Shown: positions 10,600 through 23,491, counted from the first letter of the stretch. The stretch: DNA of 64,000 nt from Omphiscola glabra (GCA_964017045.1 OZ024796.1:26103010-26167009), one strand, 5' to 3'. The notes: a model not told the origin generated them from the letters alone. Numbers and translations are program-made.

Positions 10600-11300
10600 A
10601 CGGTTTGATGAAGTACAAATGGCGAGTACTTCATTCTAGACAATTGTTTGATGAAGTACAAATGGCGAGTACTTCATTCTAGACAGCTGTTTGATGAAGT
10701 GCAAATCTCGAGTACTTCATTCTAGACAGCTGTTTGGTGAAGTGCAAATCTCGAGTACTTCATTCTAGACAACTGTTTGATGAAGTGCAAATCGCGAGTA
10801 CTTCATTCTAGACAGCTGTTTGGTGAAGTGCAAATCTCGAGTACTTCATTCTAGACAATTGTTTGATGAAGTACAAATGGCGAGTACTTCATTCTAGACA
10901 GCTGTTTGGTGAAGTGCAAATCTCGAGTACTTCATTCTAGACAGCTGTTTGATGAAGTGCAAATCGCGAGTACTTCATTCTAGACAACTGTTTGATGAAG
11001 TGCAAATCGCGAGTACTTCATTCTAGACAACTGTTTGATGAAGTGCAAATCGCGAGTACTTCATTCTAGACAACTGTTTGATGAAGTGCAAATCTCGAGT
11101 ACTTCATTCTAGACAGCTGTTTGATGAAGTGCAACTTGTTAAGACTTCAACTTATACAAATGTTAAAGGAAGTACAACTTGTGAGTACTTCAATTTATAA
11201 AAATGTTTAATGAAGTACAACTTGTGAGTACTTCAATTTATAAAAATGTTTAATGAAGTACAACTTGTTAGTACTTCAATCTAGACAATTGCTAGACGAG
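10600..11300. repeat. 43-bp minisatellite; each unit can form a hairpin
   Basis: About twelve good units plus four degenerate ones to 11300. Each has TTTGATGAAGTGCAAATCGC followed by GAGTACTTCATTCTAGACA. TGAAGT(AC) and (GT)ACTTCA form inverted arms around a loop of about nine bases; in the GAAGTAC variants the seven-base arms are perfect. The 3' units switch to a longer, diverged form. Confidence 0.93.
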
Positions 11301-12704
11301 GTACAGCTTCAATGTAGACTGCCCTTTTTAAGGCTCTAAGTACAATGACTGTGCACATCCATGTAGACTTTACGATGCTGCCGTATTACTAGTGTACATT
11401 GCACACTGTCTGGAATCTGGAGACAGTTATTTGGGTATCGACTACACTGAGAAGACTTGCATCATAGAAATTATTATAAAGCAGTCGACTTTGTTGTTTT
11501 AGAATTTCCAAGTGCTTTTTCGGAAAGGAAAAAGTGTGTGTGTGTGTTTGTTTGTTTTTTTGTTGTTTTTTTTTGGGGGGGGGGGGGGGGGGGGGTAATT
11601 TACAAGCTCAAAGTGGGCTTATTATGTCTAAGTTCTGGTTTTTAACATTGTAATGGAACTTATTTGACACAAGAAGTCATACTTTTTTAAGGTGATTTTT
11701 CGTGTGTTAATTTGTAATCTTAAATTGACTATTCTAAGAGGTCCCAGAGACAATAGAAAACTTAACCACACAAAATTACTTTTCTTGTGGTTAAATGACG
11801 AGACAAGTTTCATCTTTTGTTCTCTGGGTGGAGTTTTTCAATATTTATTTCTCCGAAGTCGTGTGTTTTAATACTCCGATTCAGAATTTAAGTTATCAAC
11901 TCCTTGATTTGATCACATGACATCCCCCCCCCCCCCCCCCCAAAAAAAAAAAAAAAACAGCAACAAAAAACAAACAATAATCCAAAAATGGAGCCCACCT
12001 TGTATTTGCTACGGCCCCGACTCCACATAACAAGCTGTAATCGGCTTCAATAAAAGTAAATAACAGAAAGGGTAATCACTCAGTGCGCAGATTGACTTGA
12101 CATATTCATTCTCTCCCTTAGTTAAGCTGATTAGAAAGAAAATTGAACAAATATTATTAGCCTGGTTTCATGTAAATGGCCCGGCGAGAGAGAAAAATAA
12201 AATATTTATAGTTAAAATAGAACTCGTGATGGCTACCGTAAGAGAGTAATGGCGTCTTGGCGAATCGAAAGTTGAATCAATGGAAATGAGTAATTCGACG
12301 AGAAACAGGAATCATTACTAGATGCGGGGGTTGAAAGGAAAATGAAGGGAGGCGCTGGAAAGATATGAATAGTTTTCGCCTTGTATATAAGTTGTCATCA
12401 ATGACGTCATGTCAGGGATATTTTATTGGACATTGCTGGTGCCTCTTCCTACACCCCCCCCCCCCACACAATCCCCACAACCCTGTCCACTCAACTATAC
12501 TGCTCTCTAGGCTATATAACATTATTTGTAATGTAAAGAGATGATATATATGAGTAAACTTTCTTTTAAAATGTGTATTGTCATCGCATGGGTAGGTTGC
12601 CCCCAATATATTCTTATCAAAGTAACGACTTCTATCATTCGCCTGAAAACTTTATTTCCATTCTAATTATTTTACACTTCTACTTTCTTTCTTCCTTCCC
12701 CCCT
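11301..12704. other. Unassigned stretch with poly(G), poly(C) and poly(A)
   Basis: A poly(G) of about 22 bases near 11574-11595, a C-run followed by an A-run near 11925-11957, and another poly(C) near 12452-12465. No gene is supported. Confidence 0.5.
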
Positions 12705-12875
12705 CTCTCTAACTCTCTCTCACTCTCTCTCTCTCTCTCTTTCTGTCTCTCTCTCTCTCCCTCCTCACCTTTCTCTCCCTCCCCTCTATCTCTTTCCCCC
12801 TTCTCTCTACTCTCTCTGTCTCTATGTCTTTTTGTCTCTCTATGTATGTCTGTCTCTCTCTCTCTCTCTCTCTGC
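12705..12875. repeat. TC-rich microsatellite
   Basis: Dense (TC)n with interruptions. The long serine- and leucine-rich plus-strand frame across it is low-complexity translation. Confidence 0.9.
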
Positions 12876-14155
12876 TTTTATCACTCCATTATTTTATTCT
12901 ATGTATATCCATTTTCTATCTCTCCATCTCACCACTTATATCTTTCCCTCTTATCACTTCTCTTTCTTTTCACAATCGCTTGTTCAATCTTCGCTTTCTC
13001 CCATTCTATCAAACTTGCGCACTGCAAATTTCAAACTCATTTTTCCTTCTTTTCACTCTTTTCTCGTCCTTCTGAGCTAACCATCACTGTCTCTCTCTAC
13101 CTCCTTTGTATAATCCATATTTTTAAAAAATTGTATTTATATTTCACTACAAAGTCTTTACTATAAAAATCGACGAAAAAAACAATAACAGAAACTTTCG
13201 AATAACGTCACTAACAATAGCCGCTCTATTCTTTATTAAAAAACAAACAAACAAACAAGTGAATATTTTCCTTATCAAGCCATCAAACAGTTCTAGGTAA
13301 TCTAATCCTTGGAATAGAGTTTTATAATCTAAAGTCAGTAAACAGAATCGATTATATAATACCGTTTTTATAACATTTGCCTAAACGTTTTTGTCAGCGT
13401 ATTCGATTTTTAACGAATAGTTCCACCCGTAGTCGTCCTAGTTATCGTGGTAGAATCGACTTCTTTCCCCAATGCAACGCCAACTATTTCCATACTCCAG
13501 TCGGAGTCGTGAAATAATGTCTCCTTACAATTAGGATTCTAATCGCCACCGATTCTGCTGGTATCGATTCGTATACATTTCACGACAACGACCGTCGATC
13601 CGAATCATGAACAACTCCTAGCCCACAATTTAAAATGATACGATTCCGACTACTCTAATTCAAATCCTCTGGTCTGTGTGTCACGGCAACCCCCACCCCT
13701 AAGGGCGATTAATTTCTGCCGTGTGGAGAGGACATCGAATATTGTTCATTAATCAATCTTTCGGGTACTCGGTGAATTTTTTTTTTTTTTAAAAATGCTT
13801 TTTTTTAATAAAACACGGGCCTAAAAAAAATATAGCTGGAAACGTATTGATCAAATGTCCCCCATTAGCGAGGGTTACACGGCGATAAAATGAACAAAGC
13901 GATCGGATCGATTTTTTTATACATCGTCGCAGAGGAAACGGTGTTTGAAAAGGGACCCTTAAGGTATCGGTCTGCAAATATACAGTTGGTGTACTCTACT
14001 TGGACCAACATCAACCAGAGATCCACACACACACACACAAAAGACATCCACGGTTAATCTCCACAGCAACACGTCACAGACACTACATTCAAAACTTACA
14101 CAACAGTGTATCCCAACCGGACGTCCACAACAACAAATCACAAACAGACATCTTT
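12876..14155. other. Unassigned stretch
   Basis: It contains an AAAC run near 13240, repeated ATTCGA- and GTCGTC-type words at 13400-13600, and a CA run near 14025-14040. No recognisable gene. Confidence 0.5.
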
Positions 14156-14277
14156 GGCGCACAATTTTAACGTATAAACTAAAAAAAAAAGATTCGACCA
14201 AATTTCCGTTCGATCAAATTTCCGTCGATCAATTTTCCGTCGACGAAATTTCTTTCGATCAAATTTCCGGATACGCT
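14156..14277 (-). repeat. TTTCCG/GATCAAA dispersed repeat, copy 1 (inverted relative to 32940)
   Basis: Near-tandem words GATCAAATTTCCGT and GATCAATTTTCCGTCGACGA, preceded by AACTAAAAAAAAAAGATTCG. The whole block recurs in reverse complement at 32940-33063, including the GGATACGC edge and the GTTTA-plus-A-run edge. Family unknown. Confidence 0.75.
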
Positions 14278-14284
14278 TAAAATC

Positions 14285-14525
14285 GGTCGAATTCAGTCCT
14301 AGCCCAGCCTTAAAGTCGGTCAAAGTCAATCTAACCCAGTCTTCAAGTCTGTTGAAGTCAAAGTCAGTCTAACCCAGGCTCAAAATCAGTCAAAGTCAAT
14401 CTAACCCAGTCTTCAATTCAGTTGAAGTCAAAGTCAGTCTAACCCAGGCTCCAAGTCAGTCAAAGTCATCTAAACAGACTTCAAGTCAGTTAAAGTCAAG
14501 GTCAGTCTAACACAGTCTTCAAAAT
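14285..14525. repeat. About 70-bp dimeric minisatellite (AAAGTCAGTCTAACCCAG)
   Basis: Three to four imperfect copies of a 38+32 bp dimer, with CTTCAAGTCAGTTGAAGTCA and AAAGTCAATCTAACCCAG phrases. Confidence 0.8.
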
Positions 14526-15334
14526 TCTTGCAGGTAAATATTCGAGCCAAACATTCACATATATAGAATGGGAGGGAGGGGAAAAAAAGGAAAGGGGGGT
14601 TTACGGCTTGCTGAAAAATTTAACCCGGCCCACAAGACATTCCGGAAACTGTATTAACTTGTTCAAATTGTGAATGCATTGTACAAATTAATAGTCAAGG
14701 TGTAAATGTTTTCAAACTATAATAATATATTATCTTAATAATAATAATCTAAAATAAAAATAATCATCTTAGCAATAATATTAATCTTAACAATAATAAT
14801 AATAACCTTAAAATCATAATCATAATCATAGCAAATATTCGAAACTAGTTTCACTTCTTATTTTCAAACTGAATGACCTGTTAGCTAAACCGTAACTGTT
14901 TTAAACTATAGACATATCCTGAGGAGACCTGTGGAGGCACAGAGCCACAGAGGGCTCCGCTCCTACTCAGACCACTCCTTTCGCTCGGAACCCTCAATTT
15001 CTACCCCCCTCTCCCCCAAACCCCGACCTTGATTGTCGATCCGAATCAGTTTTCGAACGTATTCAACGCTCAGTAAAATCAAAGAACCAATGTTCTGTTT
15101 GCAGACGATCGTTCAACAACTTCACAATCTCACGAAATTTGTTTGTGCGTTTATTCCTTTGTCTTTGGTGACGTTCTGGAAAGCATAATTTCTAATATTG
15201 CATTTACAAATTCACCGAAAAGGTTGTTGACATTAACAGCTACGAATCCTGTTTTATTACCACTTTAATAAAGAAAATTTAAAAAAAATAAAAAAAAAAT
15301 TCTCTGACTTTTATTTTAATATATATATATTAAA
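14526..15334. other. Unassigned AT-rich stretch
   Basis: AATAAT-rich sequence at 14720-14835 and A/T runs at 15270-15340. No gene. Confidence 0.5.
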
Positions 15335-15364
15335 AATATCCCTCTTTGCCACCAACAGGGGCGT
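15335..15364 (+). repeat. 30-bp dispersed word, copy 1 (pair with 17319-17348)
   Basis: ATCCCTCTTTGCCACCAACA followed by GGGGCGT occurs identically at 17319-17348, each time just after AT-rich sequence. It may be the end of a short element. Confidence 0.6.
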
Positions 15365-15367
15365 ATC

Positions 15368-16035
15368 AACTGGGACCAGAGAAATGATGAACTTGACCTA
15401 GAAACTGTGCGTGAAAGATGGTGAGAATGGGACCAGAGAAATGATGAACTTGACCTAGAAACTGTGCGTGAAAGATGGTGAGACTGGGACCAGAGAAATG
15501 GCGAGTTCGACCTACAAACTGTTCGTGAAAGATGGTGAGACTGGGACCAAAGAAATAATCAACTTGACCTAGAAACTGTGCGTGAAAGATGGTGAGACTG
15601 GGACCAGAGAAATGATCAACTTGACCTAGAAACTGTGCGTGAAAGATGGTGCGACTGGGACCAGAGAAATGGTGAACTTGACCTAGAAACTGTGCGTGAA
15701 AGATGAAATGATCAACTTGACCTAGAAACTGTGTGCGAAAGATGGTGAGACTGGGACCAGAGAAATGGTGAGCTTGACCTAGAAACTGTGCGTGAAAGAT
15801 GGTGCGACTGGAACCAGAGAAATGGTGAACTTGACCTAGAAACAGTGCGTGAAAGATGGTGCGACTGGAACCAGAGAAATGGTGAGCTTGACCTAGAAAC
15901 TGTGCGTGAAAGATGGTGCGACTGGAACCAGAGAAATGGTGAACTTGACCTAGAAACAGTGTGTGACGTATGGTGAGACTGGGACCAGAGAAATGGTGAA
16001 CTTGACCTAGAAACAGTGCGTGACGTATGGTGAGA
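15368..16035. repeat. 57-bp minisatellite
   Basis: About twelve copies with GGGACCAGAGAAATGGTGAA, CTTGACCTAGAAACTGTGCG and GAAAGATGGTGAGACT. One unit near 15705 is truncated. The 57-bp period is divisible by three, so a 242-codon minus frame is open. It has no start context or domain and is treated as an artefact. Confidence 0.94.
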
Positions 16036-16309
16036 CTCAATGAGACCAGAGACACGAGACATGTTAAAAGAAGGAGATCATAGTTTTTATTCACCAGCCA
16101 TTGACGTCCGATTTCTCTGCTGAGAATTACTTAAGTACAGACCAATGAATATAAAACTTAAAACACACAAACTTTCAGGAAATGAACCTACACACTCATA
16201 AACACTAGTACGCCTCAACCTGCTCACCTACACACCAATCTACTGACCGTGTTTTCCTACATATTCATCCTAGAGAGCAATTCATTGGTCACTTCTCCAC
16301 ATCAATGTG

Positions 16310-16690
16310 AGCATAACAACACCCCTATCAACTCCTTCATGTGTTCTCAACCCCATTACACATTACACAACCCCATCAACCCCTTCATGTCTAATTACAC
16401 CCCTGTCAACCCCTTCATGTGTAATTTCACCCATATCAACCCCTTTATGTGTAATTACACCTCTCCCCTATCAACCCCTTTATGTGTAATTACACCCCTC
16501 CCCTACCAACTCCTTCATGTCTAATTACACCCCTATCAACCCCTTCATGTGTAATTTCACCCCTATCAACCCCTTCATGTGTACTCACACCCCTATCAAC
16601 CCTTACATGTGTACTTACACCCCTATCAACCCCTTTATGTGTAATTACACCCCTACCAACCCCTTCATGTGTACTCACACCCCTACTCAC
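16310..16690. repeat. 30-bp minisatellite (CCCCTATCAACCCCTTCATG)
   Basis: About twelve units of 30-33 bp, each CCCCTATCAACCCCTTCATG plus TGTAATTACA or a variant. The TPINPFMCNY frames are repeat-derived. Confidence 0.92.
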
Positions 16691-18254
16691 AACGTCACCT
16701 TATTTGAACCAAGTTTTAAAATCTATAAAATCTATTGCTCCCCCCCCCCCCCCACAGACCCCACAGACAAGCTCCATTTTCAATGACGCCTCCACCCCTT
16801 TTTTCCCCACTCCCCTCTTCCACCCCAACAGACAACTAAGGCCAGGTTAGTGTGCAAGTAGTCCACCGAATCGATCGTACCCTGTGGTCGCAGACTGGCC
16901 CCTGACAACGTTCATGATAGGCAAGGGAACTGGCCAGTTTTTGATCGGGGCCCCAAGCTGGCCAAGTCTCCTACCCTAACATTTGGACCCCCCCTCCCCA
17001 CTCCAACCCCTTTCCCCCAATTTAAAAAATCTAGCACTATTGTTCCATAGTTAAAGGCATATACAAGAACACGCGTTATTTCAATAAAATGTTTAAAAAA
17101 TTCACAATAGTCTTTGCATTGTGATAGAGATGAAGGACCACATCAGCCAATTGGTGAAAACACAGTGGTTACACGTGATATAAAGATTTCTCTTACCAAA
17201 GACAGAAATGGAAGGGCCACAAGGACGCGCGTGTCATTGCAGAGGTGTCTGCAATGAAGACACGAAAGCGATTTATATATTTTTAAAACAACAAAATATT
17301 TTGTAGACCTCTTACATCAATATCCCTCTTTGCCACCAACAGGGGCGTTAGACGAGGGGGGGGGGCTCGATTTTGTAATAGGTCGCCTTGACGCAAATAA
17401 CGACGCACCTCTACCTTTCCACGCCCTAGATTGCAACTCGATATGCAAGTGGACGGACCTACGCGTATCCTGAAGGATTACTAGCTGCAAGAATAAAAAA
17501 AAAATTAAAACAATAAAATTAATGTAATAAACTAAGTGTTAAAAAGAAAATCGCGCGAGCGGGAATGTGTTGAACACTCCTCTGTAATGACGTCTTCTTG
17601 TTTGGTTTTATCAAAAGTTGTCATAGGGGCCAGCCAGGAAATCGATGGCTACCCTATTGAGCCTGTAGAATAATGGGGGTGGGGGAGAATGAAGTGAGGG
17701 AAGGGGTTGTCTGTGGGGGGGGGGGGGGAACTTCCGTCCTGCCTGGCCCGTTCTGGCATCGACCCGTCCTGGGTGGGGTGTAAATATTTGCTCGCCTCTA
17801 TGGGAGACTGGACACATAACAGAGAAGATCGATGGGGCGCAATGGTGGTTGGGGGGCGGGGTAGGGGTGGGGGATTGGGATGGAGGTCAGCTCAATTGGA
17901 GAAGGGAAAAAAAAAGATATGGGTGTGGAGGGGAAGGAAAGGAATACGGGTGGTGCAGCTGACGAAAGATGATAGAACGGTTACTGTAACTGAGGGTCTG
18001 TTATCCCTCATTCCTGGGAGTTATGTTCAAAACAAGTGGATATGCGTGCGACACATGATAACACGATACGTGGTCCCGAGACGGAAGTCTGAAGTATAAA
18101 TGTCTCTTTAAGGTTTGACGCGGTCATAAAACGGATATATTTGGGCTCTCAATGTCACTAAAATGGTGTGCGTGATCATAGAACTGAAACAGGAGAATGG
18201 GAAAAGGGGGGGGGGGGGCGATAAATTTCTCTAAGATGGTGGACGTGATCAAAT
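16691..18254. other. Unassigned stretch with poly(C)/poly(G)
   Basis: Poly(C) near 16740-16753 and poly(G) near 17355, 17717-17728 and 18208-18218. The open frame 17707-18099 (+) has no recognisable domain. I see no supported gene. Confidence 0.5.
17319..17348 (+). repeat. 30-bp dispersed word, copy 2
   Basis: Identical to 15335-15364; see that entry. Here GGGGCGTTAGACGAGG and a poly(G) follow. Confidence 0.6.
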
Positions 18255-19505
18255 GAATCAAATATGGAGGTCTCAGTATCTCTATGTGTCTATGTCTCAA
18301 CGGCTCGATGTCTTAGTGTCTCGATGTCTAAATGTCTCATTTTTTCAGTGTCTCGATGTCTAAATTTCTCAATGTCTCATGGTCTCAATGTCTCAGTGTC
18401 TCGGTGTCTCGATATCTCAATGTCTCAAAAACTCAATGTTTCAATATCTCAATGTCTCAATATCTCAATGTCTCAATATCTCAATGTCTCAATATCTCAA
18501 TGTCTCAATATCTCAATGTCTCAATATCTCAATGTCTCAATGTCTCAGTGACTCAATATCTCAATATCTCCATATCTCAATGTCTCAATGTCTCAAAAAC
18601 TCAATGTCTCAATATCTCAATGTCTCAAAAACTCAATGTCTCAATATCTCAATGTCTCAAAAACTCAATATCTCAATGTCTCAATATCTCAATATCTCAA
18701 TGTCTCAAAAATTCAATGTCTCAATATATCAATGTCTCAATATCTCAATGTCTCAATATCTCAATGTCTCAAAAACTCAGTGTCTCAATATATCAATGTC
18801 TCAATATCTCAATGTCTCAATATCTCAATGTTTCAATATCTCAATGTCTCAATATCTCAATGTCTCAATATCTCAATGTCTCTATATCTCAATGTCTCAA
18901 AAATTCAGTGTCTCAATATATCAATGTCTCAATGTCTCAGTGACTCAAAATATCAATGTCTCAATATCTCAATGTCTCAATATCTCAATGTCTTAATATC
19001 TCAATGTCTCAAAAATTCAATGTCTCAATATATCAATGTCTCAATGTCTCAGTGACTCAATATATCAATGTCTCAATATCTCAATGTCTCAAAAACTCAG
19101 TGTCTCAATATATCAATGTCTCAATATCTCAATGTCTCAATATCTCAATATCTCAATGTCTCAATGTCTCAATGTCTCAATGTCTCAATGTCTCAATGTC
19201 TCAATGTCTCAATGTCTCAATGTCTCAATGTCTCAATGTCTCAATGTCTCAATGTCTCAATGTCTCAATGTCTCAATGGCTCAATGTCTCAATGTCTCAA
19301 TGTCTCAATGTCTCAATGTCTCAATGTCTCAATGTCTCAATGTCTCAATGTCTCAATGTCTCAATGTCTCAATGTCTCAATGTCTCAATGTCTCAATGTC
19401 TCAATGTCTCAATGTCTCAATGTCTCAATATCTCAATGTCTCAATGTTTCAATGTCTCAATGTCTCAATATCTCAATGTCTCAATGTCTCAATGTCTCAA
19501 TGTCT
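18255..19505. repeat. 8-bp minisatellite TCTCAATG, 1.25 kb
   Basis: About 155 units. The left two thirds mix TGTCTCAA with TATCTCAA and AAAACTCAA variants in irregular higher-order patterns. 19150-19430 is almost pure TGTCTCAA, so it is the youngest part. Five overlapping plus-strand frames of 150-200 codons (SQYLNVSI-type) are artefacts. Confidence 0.96.
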
Positions 19506-19544
19506 TTTTATAAAACACTAGCCCACTTAAAAGAACCTAACCAG

Positions 19545-20095
19545 TCCATCTCACAAGGTCATCTAAACTAATATCACAAGGTCATCTAAACTAATATCAC
19601 AACGTCATCTAAACTAATATCACAAGTTCATCTAAACTAATATCACAAGGTCATCTAAACTAATATCACAAGGTCATCTAAACTAATATCACAAGGTCAT
19701 CTAAACTAATATCACAAGGTCATCTAAACTAATATCACAAGGTCATCTAAACCAATATCACAAGGTCATCTAAACTAATATCACAAGGTCATCTAAACTA
19801 ATATCACAAGGTCATCTAAACTAATATCACAAGGTGATCTAAACTAATATCACAAGGTCATCTATACTAATCTCACAAGATCATCTAAACTAAGTTCAAC
19901 GGGGTCATCTAAACTAAGCTCAACGGGGTCATCTAAACTAATCTCACAAGGTCATCTAAAACTAATCTCACAAGATCATCTTAATTAATCTCACAAGATA
20001 ATCTTAACTAATCTCACAAGGTCATTTTAACTAATCTCACAAGATTATCTTAAATAATCTTTCAAGATCATCTTAACTTATCTCACTGGGTCATA
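19545..20095. repeat. 24-bp minisatellite (AGGTCATCTAAACTAATATC)
   Basis: About 22 copies of AGGTCATCTAAACTAATATC plus ACAA. The left 320 bp is homogeneous and the right end decays toward the SPIN-like element. Confidence 0.94.
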
Positions 20096-20129
20096 TAAAT
20101 CAACATCACAAGCTCAAGACCATGTAGAC

Positions 20130-20324
20130 CAGCTGTTCTCAACCTGTGGGACACGACACCTTTGGGAGTCGAACGACCCTTTCATAGGGGTCGCCTAAGA
20201 CCAACGGAAAACACATACTCTACAGTTATGAAGTAGCAATGAAAATAATTCTATGGTTGGGGGTTACCACAACATGAGTAACTGTGTTAAAGGGTCGCGG
20301 CATTAGGAAGGTTGAGAACCACTG
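20130..20324 (+). mobile_element. SPIN-like non-autonomous hAT element, second full-length copy
   Basis: It starts CAGCTGTTCTCAACCTGTGG and ends GGTTGAGAACCACTG, with the same internal words as the copy at 8162. Flanks ATGTAGAC (20122-20129) and ATCTAGAC (20325-20332) match at 7 of 8 positions, consistent with an aged hAT duplication. It sits at the decayed right edge of the 24-bp array. Confidence 0.88.
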
Positions 20325-21069
20325 ATCTAGACCGTAAGACGTTGGCTTTCGCTTGACCATTGTGACATCATCAAGGATTAGGATCCAAGTGACTTATGAT
20401 TTATCCAAATCACAGTCCCTCGTTGAATCATATGATGAATTATGGGACAAAACTGACGTCATCTTGTAGTTGGAAATATTCAGCATGCAGACCCCCCCCC
20501 CCCCAAAAAAAAAATATTTAAAAAATCATTTACTTTATCATCACTCGAACACTAACCATCACCAGCGAGTTACCGCCCTTTCACTACACATACATCACGA
20601 GGCACGCCAAAAACATTCACTTTACCTATTTCTCTCCCTTTGTTCTACGGATCCACCTTAACCCATCCCCCTCCTGCCATTACCCCTCTTCTGCCATTAC
20701 CCCCCCCCCCCCCATTTTTTTTACTCATTCCCCTCTCCTTTTTCCCCATCTCCACGCACGTAATTTGTAAGAAGTGCTTCCAGCAGCAGCCATCAAAAAC
20801 AACAAGAATGAAATGAACAGACGCCATGGGAGCTAATCCTGTCATGTTTTCTTGTGTGTTCCCCAAATTGTTTAGAAAATATGATGCTTTGGCCCCCATT
20901 TCCACCCCTTTCCCGTTTCTCTGCGGCTGATAAGTCATATTCCGACACTAATCTTCCATCTGGTTTTAGCGGACCAGGTTTTTTTCTACCTGTCGCTGGC
21001 CTAGCGGGTCTTGAGATCTGCCATTCTCGTCTGGGTTACCTTTGCCTTCGGGGTAATATCTGCTCGGAT
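20325..21069. other. Unassigned stretch
   Basis: Poly(C)/poly(A) near 20492-20515 and poly(C) near 20700-20713. No gene is supported; the short frames at 20645-21096 have no domain. Confidence 0.5.
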
Positions 21070-21150
21070 GTGCCTAGTGGACTGCTATGTGCCTAGTGGA
21101 CTGCTATGTGCCTAGTGGACTGCTATGTGCCTAGTGGACTGCTATGTGCC
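21070..21150. repeat. 19-bp short array (GTGCCTAGTGGACTGCTAT)
   Basis: Four to five near-identical head-to-tail copies. Confidence 0.9.
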
Positions 21151-21189
21151 TAGACCAATATCTTTCTAGACGCGTGGCTAGACCTATAT

Positions 21190-21855
21190 CTCTCTACTTT
21201 CTACACATAAGTGCATAGAGCAATATCTTTCTACACATAAGTACATAGAGCAATATCTTTCTACATATGTAATGAGACCAATATCTTTCTACATATGTAA
21301 CAAGACCAATATCTTTCTCATATGTAACAAGACCAGTATCTTTCTACATATGTAACAAGACCAGTATCTTTCTACACATAGACTTATTATATACATAGAA
21401 CAATATCTTTCTACACATAAATATACATATAGAACAATATCTTTCTACACATAGACATATGTACATATAACAATATCTTTCTACACATAGACATATGTAC
21501 ATATAACAATATCTTTCTACACATAGACATATGTACATATAACAATATCTTTCTACACATAGACATATGTACATATAACAATATCTTTCTACACATAGAC
21601 ATATGTACATATAACAATATCTTTCTACACATAGGCATATGTACATATAACAATATCTTTCTACACATAGACATATGTACATATAACAATATCTTTCTAC
21701 ACATAGACATATGTACATAGAACAATATCTTTCTACACATAGACATATGTACATAAAAAAATATCTTTCTACACTTATGTAGGCCCTACATAGAAAAATA
21801 TCTTTCTACACATGTGTACATTGAACATTATCTTTCTACATGTATGATTATAGAC
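21190..21855. repeat. 36-bp minisatellite (CAATATCTTTCTACACATAG)
   Basis: A core of about ten copies (21400-21770) of CAATATCTTTCTACACATAG plus ACATATGTACATATAA, with degenerate flanking units. ACATATGT is palindromic. The period is divisible by three and gives cysteine- and tyrosine-rich minus frames (MYICLCVERYC), which are artefacts. Confidence 0.94.
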
Positions 21856-22504
21856 CAATAACTTTCAACATGTACATACACAGATTTATATCTATCTGCG
21901 CTGATATCCATAGAACAATATCCTTCAAAACGCATCAGATACAAAACAAGCGTCTGGTTAGGCCATCATTCCTTGTAGACAACTGTGTATTGAAATTCGT
22001 GCGCCTAGACTTGTATCTATTTAAACACGCTCGGGGTGTACCCTAATCTCTCTAAAAGCATACGCCTGGTCTACGGTCATATAATTTTAAACCCCCACCC
22101 CTCCACGTAAATGAAAGACCACGACTGTGTGCCCTAATTTTGGTTGTAATACAGTATCTATTTCTGTGTGGGGGGTATTTGAAATTCGTGGACATCTTTT
22201 TAATTGTTTGACGGCTGTATCGAAACTCAAGTATCAGACATTCGTCTCCTCTTCTTTCAATTCTGCGTTCCATGTGCTCAAAATAGCCCCAAGAAGAGCG
22301 AATAAAATAAGCTTTCAATAGCGCCGCGCATTATGGCTGTACACCGCTCGGATGTATTTAGAGTTTAGAGTAAAACTAAAATTATTGTCTTCTGGCGATA
22401 TTGTATGTGGGTGTATGAAGATTCGCCTCCGCCATTTCGCTGCTGCTGTTTCACCGCCGCTGATTCGCCCCCGCAATTTCACCGCCACCGCTTCGCCAAT
22501 GGAA
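21856..22504. other. Unassigned stretch
   Basis: No gene supported. 22420-22500 is CGCC-rich and leads into the 15-bp array. Confidence 0.5.
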
Positions 22505-22590
22505 CGTTTCGCCGACTGCCGTTTCGCCGACTGCCGTTTCGCCGACTGTCGTTTCGCCGACTGCCGTTTCGCCGACTGCCGTTTCGCAGA
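22505..22590. repeat. 15-bp short array (CGTTTCGCCGACTGC)
   Basis: About six copies, divisible by three, giving RRLPF/DCRFA frames. Confidence 0.92.
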
Positions 22591-23491
22591 CAGACACAGA
22601 AATATTTTAAAAAACAAACAAAACCCATTGATAATAATAGAAAAGAAATTTAATTTTAGGTTTTACGTTTATAAATACAATTTTGGACATTCGAAATTTT
22701 GTTCGTTGGTGTTTCTAAATTAAGAGAATCTGCATTAAGTAAATCGCTCTTTGTTCTAGGGTCACGTTAAGGTTACATTTGTGAGACTAAGAGGGCTGGG
22801 TGGGGTGGGTGGAGAGATTTGTGTTTTAAACAGGGCACTGTCCAGAAGAAGGTCGCGAATGAATCGGGAGCTGACCGTGTTTTTAGATTAGGTGGGGGGG
22901 GGGGGAGGGGCGGTTGAGCTAGGAAGAGGAACAGGTGAGTTTTGATTTGACGCCAATCATTAGCTAAAATGTGTTGTTTGGCGGAGTTCGTTGTCGGAGT
23001 TGTCAAATGTAAGCTTCGAAATCGCCAAACGTTTGCTAGCGATAGAGATGTGTTTTTGGGGGAAAAAAATGAGGCTTTTGATTGGCCTGCCAAAGTGATT
23101 GAGTGGCCTACCGTGGTGATCGGAGCTGTACCTGTCACGAAAGAACCCCCACCGCTGCAGCTCTAATGTTCAACAGAACAGTGACAGCAACTTGAAAGCA
23201 TGAGCTGTGACAGTTGTATTGACAGCCTGTTGACTCCTATTAGTTAACATCCAATCTATACATTTCTGTTGAATAATGGAGCAAGCTATACGCTGAGAGC
23301 AAAAGGAAACCGATATACAGTATGTGTTCTTTGGATCAGCTGTAGAACATCACCAAAGAGAATGGGTGAGAACGCGAAGTGACGACTGAGTGAATACAGC
23401 TTCGATCAAAAATTTCAAGAAAAAAATTTCCAGGCGCGCTAAATGAATAAATCGTCGCCAGTTTAATGAGAGCGTCCTTATTAGTTATAGC
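22591..23491. other. Unassigned stretch
   Basis: Contains a poly(G) near 22895-22907. Open frames at 22773-23166 on both strands lack domains. Confidence 0.5.

Noticed and set aside
17707..18099. 130-codon plus frame as a gene
   Set aside because: Crosses poly(G) and G-rich sequence, with no recognisable domain or coding-like composition.
18332..19571. Overlapping 150-205-codon Ser/Gln/Asn-rich frames
   Set aside because: Translation of the 8-bp TCTCAATG array in all frames.
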